Below, in pieces: positions 24,756 to 33,133 of a stretch of DNA of 64,000 bases (positions are counted from its first letter, which is position 1; every line of letters starts with the position of its first letter). The stretch covers positions 1 to 64,000 of the forward strand of contig NZ_BOMZ01000001.1 in NCBI RefSeq assembly GCF_016862455.1, given 5' to 3'. The translations under genes were made by a program, and so were the position numbers. The notes beneath the pieces are model-generated. The model had not been told where the DNA came from, made no database searches, and was given only the letters and a program-made list of their open reading frames with translations. This DNA is from Actinoplanes utahensis. GTDB taxonomy: Bacteria; Actinomycetota; Actinomycetes; Mycobacteriales; Micromonosporaceae.

Positions 24756-27536
24756 CTATGCCGCGTCGGCCGAATCCGGGTTCGCCGGCACGCCGTCGAG
24801 GCGGCGGCGCGCCGCGGCCACCGCCAGACGGGCATGCTCCTTCGCGCCGATCTGCGCCACCAACTGCGCCCGGGGGATCTCCAGGGCGTACGGGATACCG
24901 GACGGCAGAGCAGCCAGGATCCCGCCGACGTCGATGCCGCCCTCGCCGGGATAGAGCCGTTCGAACCGCGCGGTGTGGATCAGCTCCTCCCGGCCGGCCG
25001 GCACTCCCGGCGGCGCGTCACAGACGTGGGCGAAGTGGAACCACTCGGCCGGCAGCTCCCGCAGATCGGCCACGCTGGAGCCGGAGCGGGCGAAGTGCAG
25101 CAGGTCGATGAGGACGCCGGCGTTCGGCTGATCCGCCGACCGCAGAACCCGGGTCGCCTCCGTGAGATCCGGTGTCTCGGTCCACGAGGGGAACTCCAGG
25201 TCCATGGTGAGGCCGAGCGGACGGGCCATCTGGCACAACTGCGCGTACCGGTCGATCTTGCGGTTGCGGTCCGGGTCCGGCAGCTGGACGATGACATGAC
25301 GCGCGCCGAGTTCGGAACCGGCCTCCAAGAAGCGCTGGAAATCCCGAGGATCCTCGTCGGGGCCGATTCTGGCCAGCTCGATGTCGAGCACCTCGACCCC
25401 GGTCGCCGCCAGGCGGATCTTCGTCGTACGCATCAGCGCGGGATCGGTGGCCAGCGGATAGTGCGGCTCGACCGGCGTCACCCGGGTCAGGCGCAGGCCC
25501 ACATACCGGTAACCGGCGTCCGCGGCCGCCTCGACCAGTTCCGGTGGGGACAGGCTCAGCGCCGTCAGGTGGGCGAGTGAATAGTCGTGCTCACGACCGT
25601 ACGCCCGCCGTGGGGTCTCCCTCAGTCGCCGCAGGCGGCGTTGGCGGTGAGCGGCCATCCGCACCGGCGCGCTGCTCGCGGCACCGAAACCGGCGTAGTC
25701 GCCGATGCGCTGCACCACCTCGAAGAAGAGCCGGGAGCCGAGCATCTCGGTGTAGAAGTGCAGGTACTCCCCGCCCGCGTCGCAGTCGTAGAGGATCGAG
25801 TGCTCGCGCAGCGTCGCGAGCAGCTCCGGGTCCGGGGCGAGCCGGGCGTCGAGGTCGTCGTAGTAGTTGTGCGGGATGCGCAGCACCGGCGCGCCGCGTT
25901 CCCGCATGGCCCTGGCGGCGGCGATCACGTCGCTGCTGGTGAACGCGATGTGCTGCGGGCTCGGCACGACGGGCGCCCAGGAACCGCGGCGCAGCGGCGC
26001 CGTGGTGAGGGTGATCCGGACAGTGCGCCCGGGGTCGGTGGCGGACCGGCTGCGGAGGAGGCCGAAGGGGGCGGCGAGCTCCGTCGTCTGACCCGCGCGC
26101 AGGCCCAGCACCGTACGGTAGAAGAGCGCGACCTGGTCGAAGTCGTCCACCGGCTCGGTGAGAGCGATGTGGTCGGTTCCGGTCACCAGGCCCTCGGTGC
26201 GGGTGCCGCCGTCGACGGCCTCGAAGTCGGCCGGCCAGCCGTTGCCGTCGGCGCCCGCGCGGCAGAAGAAGACCGCCATCCCGTCGGGAGCGGCCACCGA
26301 GCTGAGGTCGGCCTCCCCCGGTTGACGCACCCGGGGCAGCACCGGAGCGAGCAGGCGGTCGGCACGCTCGGCCGAACTCGCGGGATCGCTGCTCTCCAGC
26401 CCGAGGGCGCAGATCGCCGCCGTACCCGGCTCCACCGTCCGCTGCGACGCGAAGTTGAGCAGAATCCGGGCACCGTCCTGCTGCCACAGCTGCACCGGCT
26501 TGGAACGATGCGCCCCGGTCCGGGCGAAACCGAGCGCGGTCAGGGTACGGGCGACGACCGGGCCGGAGACGTCGTCGACCGCCAGTTCGGTGAACAGGTG
26601 GCCGCCGAGGCGCGGAGCCGGGGGCAGGCCCGGTGATCGCAGCCGCCGCCGCGCGACGGGCGGGCCACCGGTGCTGACCGACTCCTGCAGGGCGAGCAGC
26701 GAGCGCATGCCGTCGATGGCGGCGTGCCGGGGATCGGCCTGGCGGTAGACGTCGTTGAACACCTCGAGCGAGAACGGGCCGTCATAGCCGGTGGCCAGGA
26801 CGTGGCTCACGAAGCCGGTCAGGTCGAACGAGCCCAGGCCGGGAAAGAGACGGTGGTGCCGGCTCCACTCCACCACGTCCATCTTCAACCGGGGCGCGTC
26901 GGCCAGTTGCAGGTGGAACACCTTCGCGCCGGGCACCACCCGGATCCCGGCCGGATCGTCTCCCCGGGACAGCACGTGGAAGCTGTCCAGGCACAGACCG
27001 AGGGCCGGGTGGTCGGCATGCCGCACGATCCGCCACGCGTGGGCGTACGTGTTCACGAACCGGCCCCAGGCCAGCGGCTCGTACGCGATGCGCAGCCCGC
27101 GAGCCGCGGCCCGCCCGGCCAGCTCCCGCAGTTGATCGGCGGCCAGTTCGTCGTCGTCGACGGCGTCGGCCGATTCCGACGACGTGACGAGCATCGTGCC
27201 GGCGCCGAGTCGTTCCAGGACGCCGAGCTTGTGGTCCGCGCGGCGCAGGTTGGCCCGGAAGGTGTCGGGCGCGACGGCCTCGAAGTCGCGGAAGGGCTGA
27301 TAGAGGTCGATGGTCAGGCCGCGGCGTGCGCATTCCTGCCGGACTCGCGCCGGTGACCATGCCGACGCGATGAGGTCGCTCTCGAAGATCTCGATCCCGT
27401 GGAAGCCGGCGGCCGCGGCGGCCGCGAGTTTGTCCTCCAGGGTTCCGGACAGGCAGGCGGTGGCGATCGTCAGGTGCGGGCCGGTGGACGGTACGGCGGC
27501 CTCGCCCCGGGCGGCATCACGGTCAGCGATCAGCAT
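24756..27536 (-). CDS. Three-domain fusion: dehydroshikimate-dehydratase-like barrel, HPPD-like dioxygenase, second isomerase barrel
   Basis: One 926-residue frame holds three parts. Residues 20-290 are a TIM barrel like QuiC-type 3-dehydroshikimate dehydratase (TIATACLSGTLEDKLAAAA, GFHGIEIFE, SLEVFND). Residues about 315-620 are two VOC modules like 4-hydroxyphenylpyruvate dioxygenase. The ferrous-iron triad appears intact: His of GTDHIAL, His of PQHIAFTSSD and Glu of LFFEVVQR. Residues about 640-910 are a second sugar-phosphate isomerase/epimerase barrel (LSLSPPELVEAAADAGYRYVG, VIDLLHF-like strand, FHFAHVCDAPPG). The usual protein is about 620-640 residues and ends after the second part; the third is normally separate. 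This may be a true fusion or loss of a stop. It probably converts a cyclohexene-type acid such as dehydroshikimate to protocatechuate. Confidence 0.8.
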   Translation of the reverse strand: MLIADRDAARGEAAVPSTGPHLTIATACLSGTLEDKLAAAAAAGFHGIEIFESDLIASAWSPARVRQECARRGLTIDLYQPFRDFEAVAPDTFRANLRRADHKLGVLERLGAGTMLVTSSESADAVDDDELAADQLRELAGRAAARGLRIAYEPLAWGRFVNTYAHAWRIVRHADHPALGLCLDSFHVLSRGDDPAGIRVVPGAKVFHLQLADAPRLKMDVVEWSRHHRLFPGLGSFDLTGFVSHVLATGYDGPFSLEVFNDVYRQADPRHAAIDGMRSLLALQESVSTGGPPVARRRLRSPGLPPAPRLGGHLFTELAVDDVSGPVVARTLTALGFARTGAHRSKPVQLWQQDGARILLNFASQRTVEPGTAAICALGLESSDPASSAERADRLLAPVLPRVRQPGEADLSSVAAPDGMAVFFCRAGADGNGWPADFEAVDGGTRTEGLVTGTDHIALTEPVDDFDQVALFYRTVLGLRAGQTTELAAPFGLLRSRSATDPGRTVRITLTTAPLRRGSWAPVVPSPQHIAFTSSDVIAAARAMRERGAPVLRIPHNYYDDLDARLAPDPELLATLREHSILYDCDAGGEYLHFYTEMLGSRLFFEVVQRIGDYAGFGAASSAPVRMAAHRQRRLRRLRETPRRAYGREHDYSLAHLTALSLSPPELVEAAADAGYRYVGLRLTRVTPVEPHYPLATDPALMRTTKIRLAATGVEVLDIELARIGPDEDPRDFQRFLEAGSELGARHVIVQLPDPDRNRKIDRYAQLCQMARPLGLTMDLEFPSWTETPDLTEATRVLRSADQPNAGVLIDLLHFARSGSSVADLRELPAEWFHFAHVCDAPPGVPAGREELIHTARFERLYPGEGGIDVGGILAALPSGIPYALEIPRAQLVAQIGAKEHARLAVAAARRRLDGVPANPDSADAA

Positions 27537-27665
27537 GGTGCACTGCCTTCCTCGACGGCTTCACCCGGCTTCGCGGACGGGTTCAGCGATGCGCCTGATG
27601 GGACCAGGGAAGGTGTACGCCGCCGACGGTCCCGCACCACAGGCGTCACCGTCGGCCGCTATGTA

Positions 27666-27686
27666 TGTACTAGTTAGTTAGTTATA
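27666..27686 (-). promoter_or_regulatory. TetR-type operator/promoter motif, copy 2
   Basis: TGTACTAGTTAG then TTAGTTATA matches 8917-8937 at 18 of 21 positions. It lies 130 bases upstream of the fusion gene and reads TATAAC toward it on the minus strand, consistent with a -10 box overlapped by an operator of repeated AACTA half-sites. Confidence 0.5.
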
Positions 27687-27699
27687 CGCGCGGAGCGCC

Positions 27700-27720
27700 G
27701 ACGGAGGAAGTACCTCCGTC
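27700..27720 (-). terminator. Hairpin after the FAD/Fe-S dehydrogenase gene
   Basis: GACGGAGG and CCTCCGTC pair around five bases; outer CGCCGA/TCGGCG pairs can extend the stem with an internal bulge. It is placed to end the minus-strand transcript of the dehydrogenase. Confidence 0.5.
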
Positions 27721-27769
27721 CATCTCGGCGTTCGAGCGGCCTACACCGGGATCGACCCCGCGCGCGGGG

Positions 27770-30553
27770 TCAGCGGCGTTGTCCGAGGCGTTCCTGGAGG
27801 AGCTGGACCAGGTGGACGCCGGAGACACCGGCCAGATCGTCGGCCTGCGTGCGGCAGGAGAAACCGTCGGCGAGCAGGATGTCGCCGTCCTGCGCCTGCG
27901 CCAAGGCGGGCAGCAGCTGCTGCTCGGCGACCTGCACGGACACCTCGTAGTGGCCGCGTTCGACGCCGAAGTTGCCGGCCAGGCCGCAGCAGCCGCCGAG
28001 GCGTTTGACCGTCGCGCCGGCCTTCTTGAGGAGTCTGGCGTCGGCGTCCCAGCCCATGACGGCGTGGTGGTGGCAGTGGGGCTGGGCGATGACCCGTACC
28101 CCGTCGAGGTTGGGAGGGGTGTAACCGGGAGTGGCGGCGAGCAGCTCGGCCACCGTCATCGTCGCCTTGGCGACTTCGCGGGCCGCCTCGTTGTCGACGA
28201 GTTCGACGGCGTCCTGGCGGAGCACGCCGGTGCAGGACGGCTCCAGGCCGACGATCGGGATGCCCTGCTTGACGGCTTCGTGCAGTTCGGCGACGGTGCC
28301 GCCGAGGATGCGCCGGGCCGCGTCGAGCTGGCCGGTGGAGATCCAGGTCAGGCCGCAGCAGGCCTTGCGGCTGGAGATCTGCGGGGCATAACCGGCGTCG
28401 ACCAGCACGTCCACGGCCGCCTGGGCCACGGCGGGCGAGAAGTGGTCGGTGAAGCTGTCCACGAACAGAACGACCGGCTTACCGCCCGTCACCGGCGTGA
28501 ACCCGGACCGGAACGTCTTGTCGGCGAAAGCGGGGATGCCACGTCGCTTGTCGACGCCTGCCGCATAGAGCGCCAGGCCCCGGAACCCGGGCAGGCGCAT
28601 CATGAAGTTGGCGAAACGCGGCATGAGCGCCGCGACGTTCGACCACCGGGGCAGCCAGCCGAGCGAGTAGTGCGACCGCGGCCGCACCCGGCCCTTGTAG
28701 CTCTGGTGCAGCACCTCGGACTTGTACGCTGCCATGTCGATACCGGTCGGACAGTCCGACGCGCACCCCTTGCAGGACAGACAGAGATCGAGCGCATCGT
28801 GTACGGCCTCCGAGCGCCAATCCGGCGCCAGGTCCCCGTCGAGCATCTCCTGAAGGACACGCGCCCGCCCGCGGGTGGAGTCCTTCTCGTTCTTGGTGGC
28901 GAGGAACGACGGGCACATCACCCCGCCGAGGACGGTGGTGTCGACGCGGCACTTGCCGACGCCGGTGCACCGGTGCACGGCCTGGTTGAAGTCGCCGCCG
29001 TCGTGGTGGTACGCCAGGGCCAGCGGCACCGTCACCTTGCGCGCCTGCGACACCCGGATGTTGGCGTCGACCGGGTCCGGGTCGACGAGGTTGCCGGGGT
29101 TGAGCAGGTTCCGCGGGTCGAAGACGCCCTTGATCTGCCGGAACAGGTCGATGGCCTCGGGCGAGTACATCCGGGTGAGCAGCTCGCTGCGGGCGCGGCC
29201 GTCGCCGTGCTCGCCGGACAACGAGCCGCCGTAGCTGACGACCAGGTCGGCGGCGTCCTCGAGGAACGCGCGGAACAGTCTCGGCCCGTCCGGCTTGTCG
29301 AGCGGGAAGTCGAGGCGCACGTGCACGCAGCCGTCGCCGAGGTGCCCGTACGGCATCACGGACAGCCCGTGCCGCGCGGTCAGCGCGTCGAAGTCGCGCA
29401 GGTAGGCGCCGATCCGGGCGGGCGGCACCGCGGCGTCCTCCCAGCCGGCGTGCGCGGGCAGCCCGCTCGGCGCCCGCCCGGCGAGGCCGGCGCCGTCCTC
29501 ACGGATCTTCCACAGCGGGGCGGCCTCGGCGGTGTCCTCGACGATCCGGTGATCGACGGCCTCGGCGGCGGCGACGAGCTTGGTGACCCGCTCGCGGACC
29601 TCGTCGGCGTCGTCGCCGGCGATCTCGACCATCAGCCAGGCGGTGCCGCCGGGCAGCGGCGGAACCGCGCCGGGACCGCGCCGGGACCGCACCACGTCGC
29701 AGATGCGGTGGTCGAGGCCCTCACAGGCGGTCGGGCTGAACTCCAGGATCTTCGGGATGACGTCGCCGGCGGTGCCGAAGTCGGGGTAGCCGAGCACGAT
29801 CAACGTCCGGTACGCCGGGTCGGCGACCAGCCGGACCGTCGCCTCGGTGACGATCGCCAGAGTGCCCTCGCTGCCGACCAGGAACTCGGTGAGGTTGAAC
29901 CCGTTCTCCGGCAGCAGGTGCTCGACGGCGTAACCGGAGACCTGGCGGCCGAAGGTGGCGAACTCGGTGCGGCCGATCGCCAGGTTCGCCCCGATCACGT
30001 CGCGCAGCCGGTCCACGGCCTTCGACTGCGACAGCTCCTCGCCGTCGATCGTGTACGCCTTGAGGCCCAGCGTGTTGTCGGAGGTCCGCCCGTACCCGAG
30101 AGTGCGGGAGCCGCACGAGTTGTTGCCGATCATGCCGCCGATGGTGCAGCGGGTGTGCGTCGACGGATCCGGGCCGAACCGCAGCCCGAACGGCTTCGCG
30201 GCGGCCTGCAGCACCGCCTGCACGGTGCCGGCCTGCACCCGGGCCGTCCGCGCGTCCCCGTCGACCTCGATAACCCTGTTCATGTGGCGGCTGAAGTCGA
30301 GCACGATGCCGGGGCCGATCGCGTTGCCGGCCACCGACGTGCCGGCGCCACGGGCGGTGATCGGGACGCCGGTCTCGCGGCTCACCGCGAGGGTGGCGAG
30401 CACGTCGTCGTCGTGGCGCGGGCGGACGATCGCCTGCGGCACCACCCGGTAGAGGGAGGCGTCGCTGGAGTAAGCCGACCGGTGCGCCGCGTCGGTGAGG
30501 ATGTCGGTGACACCGGCCGCGCGCAGGCGGGCGGTCAGATCGGCACTGGTCAC
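27770..30553 (-). CDS. FAD/Fe-S D-2-hydroxyacid dehydrogenase (YdiJ/GlcD-GlpC fusion type)
   Basis: This protein of about 927 residues starts at GTG 30553 after GGAG. The N-terminal half is a PCMH-type FAD domain (VPITARGAGTSVAGNAIGPG, THTRCTIGGMIGNNSCGSRT) with an FAD-oxidase C-domain (YGHLGDGCVHVRLDFP, SGEHGDGRARSELLTRM). The C-terminal half has the cluster motif CLSCKGCASDCPTG, partial extra cysteines upstream (CTGVGKCR), and two CCG domains (ACCGLTW, GCCGLAGN). The fusion resembles YdiJ, a D-2-hydroxyglutarate-type dehydrogenase, and D-lactate dehydrogenases. It would oxidise a D-2-hydroxy acid to the 2-oxo acid and pass electrons to the quinone pool. That makes it a plausible feeder of the ThDP enzyme in this island. 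Confidence 0.88.
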   Translation of the reverse strand: MTSADLTARLRAAGVTDILTDAAHRSAYSSDASLYRVVPQAIVRPRHDDDVLATLAVSRETGVPITARGAGTSVAGNAIGPGIVLDFSRHMNRVIEVDGDARTARVQAGTVQAVLQAAAKPFGLRFGPDPSTHTRCTIGGMIGNNSCGSRTLGYGRTSDNTLGLKAYTIDGEELSQSKAVDRLRDVIGANLAIGRTEFATFGRQVSGYAVEHLLPENGFNLTEFLVGSEGTLAIVTEATVRLVADPAYRTLIVLGYPDFGTAGDVIPKILEFSPTACEGLDHRICDVVRSRRGPGAVPPLPGGTAWLMVEIAGDDADEVRERVTKLVAAAEAVDHRIVEDTAEAAPLWKIREDGAGLAGRAPSGLPAHAGWEDAAVPPARIGAYLRDFDALTARHGLSVMPYGHLGDGCVHVRLDFPLDKPDGPRLFRAFLEDAADLVVSYGGSLSGEHGDGRARSELLTRMYSPEAIDLFRQIKGVFDPRNLLNPGNLVDPDPVDANIRVSQARKVTVPLALAYHHDGGDFNQAVHRCTGVGKCRVDTTVLGGVMCPSFLATKNEKDSTRGRARVLQEMLDGDLAPDWRSEAVHDALDLCLSCKGCASDCPTGIDMAAYKSEVLHQSYKGRVRPRSHYSLGWLPRWSNVAALMPRFANFMMRLPGFRGLALYAAGVDKRRGIPAFADKTFRSGFTPVTGGKPVVLFVDSFTDHFSPAVAQAAVDVLVDAGYAPQISSRKACCGLTWISTGQLDAARRILGGTVAELHEAVKQGIPIVGLEPSCTGVLRQDAVELVDNEAAREVAKATMTVAELLAATPGYTPPNLDGVRVIAQPHCHHHAVMGWDADARLLKKAGATVKRLGGCCGLAGNFGVERGHYEVSVQVAEQQLLPALAQAQDGDILLADGFSCRTQADDLAGVSGVHLVQLLQERLGQRR

Positions 30554-30709
30554 GCGGTCTCCAAGGCTGTGTTCGTGCTGTTTCCGCCTTGGGCATCGTG
30601 CGGCGGTGAACGCGCTTCGGACGTCGCCGCCATGGTAATCCGCCCCGGATCGGGGCTCGCACGCCCGCCGGAGGCGCTGTGAGATCACTCGCTTCGGTGG
30701 CCGGCCCGG

Positions 30710-31447
30710 TCAGCGGCCGCGCGGGCGGACGAGGCCGGACTCGTAGGCCATCACCACCAGCTGCGCGCGGTCGCGGGCGCGCAGCTTGGTCATCGCCCGG
30801 TTGACGTGGGTCTTCGCCGTGATCGGGCTGATCACCATGCGGGCGGCGATCTCGTCGTTGGACAGGCCGTGGGCCGCCAGGGCGACCGCCTCCCGCTCCC
30901 GGTTGGTCAGCTCGCCGAGGGCGGCCGGGGCCGGCGGCTCGGTCACGAACCGGTCGATCAGCCGGCGGGTGATCGACGGGGCGAGCAGCGCGTCACCGCG
31001 GGCCGCGACCCGGACGGCGTGCAGCAGATCCTCCGGCTCGATGTCCTTGGTGAGGAAACCGGCCGCGCCGGCACGCAAGGCGTGGAACACGTGCTCGTCG
31101 AGGCCGTAGTTGGTCAGCACCACGACGTGCACCCCGGCCAGCGCCGGGTCGGCGGCGATCCGGCGGGTCGCCTCGATGCCGTCGGCCACCGGCATCTGGA
31201 TGTCGACGAGCGCGATGTCCGGCAGGTGCCGCCGGGCCTGCTCCACCCCGGCCGGCCCGTCGCCCGCCTCGGCGACCACCTCGATGTCGTCCTCGGCGTC
31301 CAGCAGCGCCCGGAACCCACTGCGGATCAGCGGCTGATCATCGACGAGCAGCACCCGGATCACGGCAGCCCTCCCGCCGCTCGTCCCACTCGTGGTCCCG
31401 CCGGTCGGCCCGCCGCTCGGCCCGTTCGTCGGCCCGCCACCGGTCAT
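30710..31447 (-). CDS. NarL/LuxR-type response regulator
   Basis: This 245-residue protein has an unusual Gly/Ser/Thr-rich leader (residues 1-27), a receiver domain with acidic residues VDDQ and phospho-acceptor near D82, and a LuxR helix-turn-helix (LTNREREAVALAAHGLSNDEIA). Its ATG overlaps the sensor kinase stop (ATGA), which fixes the start despite the odd leader. With the kinase it forms a two-component system. The target is unknown; no transporter or other obvious client adjoins it. Confidence 0.9.
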   Translation of the reverse strand: MTGGGPTNGPSGGPTGGTTSGTSGGRAAVIRVLLVDDQPLIRSGFRALLDAEDDIEVVAEAGDGPAGVEQARRHLPDIALVDIQMPVADGIEATRRIAADPALAGVHVVVLTNYGLDEHVFHALRAGAAGFLTKDIEPEDLLHAVRVAARGDALLAPSITRRLIDRFVTEPPAPAALGELTNREREAVALAAHGLSNDEIAARMVISPITAKTHVNRAMTKLRARDRAQLVVMAYESGLVRPRGR

Positions 31448-32532
31448 GACGCGCCGGCCAGCGGAAGCTCGGCGTGGACCGTGAAACCGCCCTCGTCGCG
31501 GGGCTCGGCGCGGAGGGTGCCGCCGAGGGCGGTGACCCGTTCCCGCATGCCGAGCAGGCCCACGCCCGGCTGCGGCGACGCGGGCCCGGCGGCGCCGTCG
31601 TCGTCGACCCGGATCCGGACCGAACCGGGGCGGTAGTCGATGGAGACGGTCGCGGAGCCCGCGGCGGCGTGCCGGACCACGTTGGTCAGCGACTCCTGCA
31701 CGATCCGGTAGCCGGTGCGGTCCACCGCCGGCGGCAGCGCGCCGGGATCGCCGGTGGTGGTCAGCGTGGCGTTCACGCCCGCCGCACGGACACCGTCGAG
31801 GAGTCCGGGGACGTGCTCCAGCCCGTACCGCGAGAAGTCCCCGTCGTCGCGCAGCACCGTGAGCGTCTCGCGAAGCTCCCGGGCCGCTTCGCGCCCGGCA
31901 TCGCGGATGGCGACGAGCGCGTCCGGCACCGGCTCACCCCTTTTCCGAGCGAGATGTACGGCCACCTCAGCCTGTAGTTTGATCACCGAGATCTGGTGTG
32001 TCAGGGAGTCGTGCAGCTCCCTGGCGATGTGCAGCCGCTCCTCCCCGGCCCGGCGCAGAGCGCTCTGCTCGCGGGTGCGTTCCGCCTCGTCGGCGCGGCG
32101 CTCCGCCTGCCGCAGCGCCTCACCGGCGGCCCCCGCCGCGATCAGCCACGCCAGTTCCAGGACGCCGCGGGAGCTGGTCGCGGGCAGACCGGACGCCATC
32201 GCGGCCAGCGGCAGCGCGGCCAGCATGAGCACGCTCGTCGTCACGGTGGCGGCCCGCTCGCCCGCGCGCATCGCCGCGTAGACCGCGACCAGATAGGCCA
32301 CCGCGAACACGTCGAAACCGGCCGTCTGATAGCCGACGGCACACAGCCCGGTGGCGATCAGCACCGCGACCGGGAACCGCCGCCGCCACGCCAGCGCCAG
32401 CCCACCGGCGGCCAGCAGCACGCATCCGGCGATCGCGGCGCCGTTCCCGGCCGGCCGCGCGGACAGCCCGGTGATCAGCAGGATCGCCGCCACCCCGGCC
32501 GCGATCAGCCCGTCCCGGACATCGAAGCGCAT
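31444..32532 (-). CDS. HisKA_3-type sensor histidine kinase
   Basis: This 362-residue kinase has four to six N-terminal membrane helices without a large external loop. A coiled segment follows, then ARELHDSLTHQISVIKLQ with phospho-acceptor H174 and a HATPase domain (YRIVQESLTNVVRHA, GVGLLGMRERV). It probably senses a membrane or intramembrane signal. It is coupled by ATGA to the response regulator. Confidence 0.9.
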   Translation of the reverse strand: MRFDVRDGLIAAGVAAILLITGLSARPAGNGAAIAGCVLLAAGGLALAWRRRFPVAVLIATGLCAVGYQTAGFDVFAVAYLVAVYAAMRAGERAATVTTSVLMLAALPLAAMASGLPATSSRGVLELAWLIAAGAAGEALRQAERRADEAERTREQSALRRAGEERLHIARELHDSLTHQISVIKLQAEVAVHLARKRGEPVPDALVAIRDAGREAARELRETLTVLRDDGDFSRYGLEHVPGLLDGVRAAGVNATLTTTGDPGALPPAVDRTGYRIVQESLTNVVRHAAAGSATVSIDYRPGSVRIRVDDDGAAGPASPQPGVGLLGMRERVTALGGTLRAEPRDEGGFTVHAELPLAGAS

Positions 32533-32704
32533 GCGCCGACCCTAGCCTTCTCTCTCCGCCGCCGGATCCTCCCGGAGCGGCAGCCGACTACCGCATCCGC
32601 AGCAGTCGGAAGAGACCACGCCCGCACGACGCGCGGCAGCGGTCCCGGCGGCCACGATTCATCCCGACCCGTCGTACTCCCCACAGCCTCTTGGAGGAAC
32701 CGTC

Positions 32705-33046
32705 ATGATCGACACCTACGCCGTGGCCGGCACGGCCGTGACCAGCGGGCGCGTCCTGGGCGCCGTCGCCGCACTGATCGCCCTGGCCGGGGTGATCGTC
32801 GCGGCGGTGGCCGTGATCCGCCGCCGGCCCGGTTCCCGCGGACCGGGACTGGCCTGGGCCGCTGGCGTGATCGGCATCGTGGTCGGCGCCTTCGTGGTGG
32901 GCACCGCCGACGGCGGCCCGGGCACCGGCAACGGCATCGTCGGCGGTTTCGCCGCGATCGTTCTCGGGGTGCTCGCCATCGCTCTCGGCACCGTCGCCCA
33001 TCGCTCGCATGCGCACGTTCCCACATCTGAGCGCTTTCGGTCATGA
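32705..33046 (+). CDS. Small membrane protein (DUF6223-like)
   Basis: This 113-residue protein starts at ATG 32705 with a nearby GGAGG. Three hydrophobic helices (about 17-38, 48-66, 75-95) are separated by an Arg-rich cytosolic loop and the Gly-rich TADGGPGTGNGIVGG loop. This matches the pattern I recall for DUF6223. No function is known. It is divergent from the sensor kinase gene. Confidence 0.6.
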   Translation: MIDTYAVAGTAVTSGRVLGAVAALIALAGVIVAAVAVIRRRPGSRGPGLAWAAGVIGIVVGAFVVGTADGGPGTGNGIVGGFAAIVLGVLAIALGTVAHRSHAHVPTSERFRS

Positions 33047-33133
33047 CCGCTATTGGCAGCGCACCGATCCATCGATACGCTCCGTGCTCGTAACATGCCA
33101 TGGGGGTCGCCATCGATGCCGCAAGGAGAATGC

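Noticed and set aside
24144..25580. Long open frame of 478 codons on the + strand across the lyase gene and beyond
   Set aside because: It overlaps two well-supported genes in other frames and is Arg/Pro/Ala-rich with no family resemblance; a high-GC artefact.
27779..30682. 967-codon open frame opposite the FAD/Fe-S dehydrogenase
   Set aside because: It is the antisense frame of a strongly supported gene, with the repetitive Gly/Val/Asp composition expected of such shadows.
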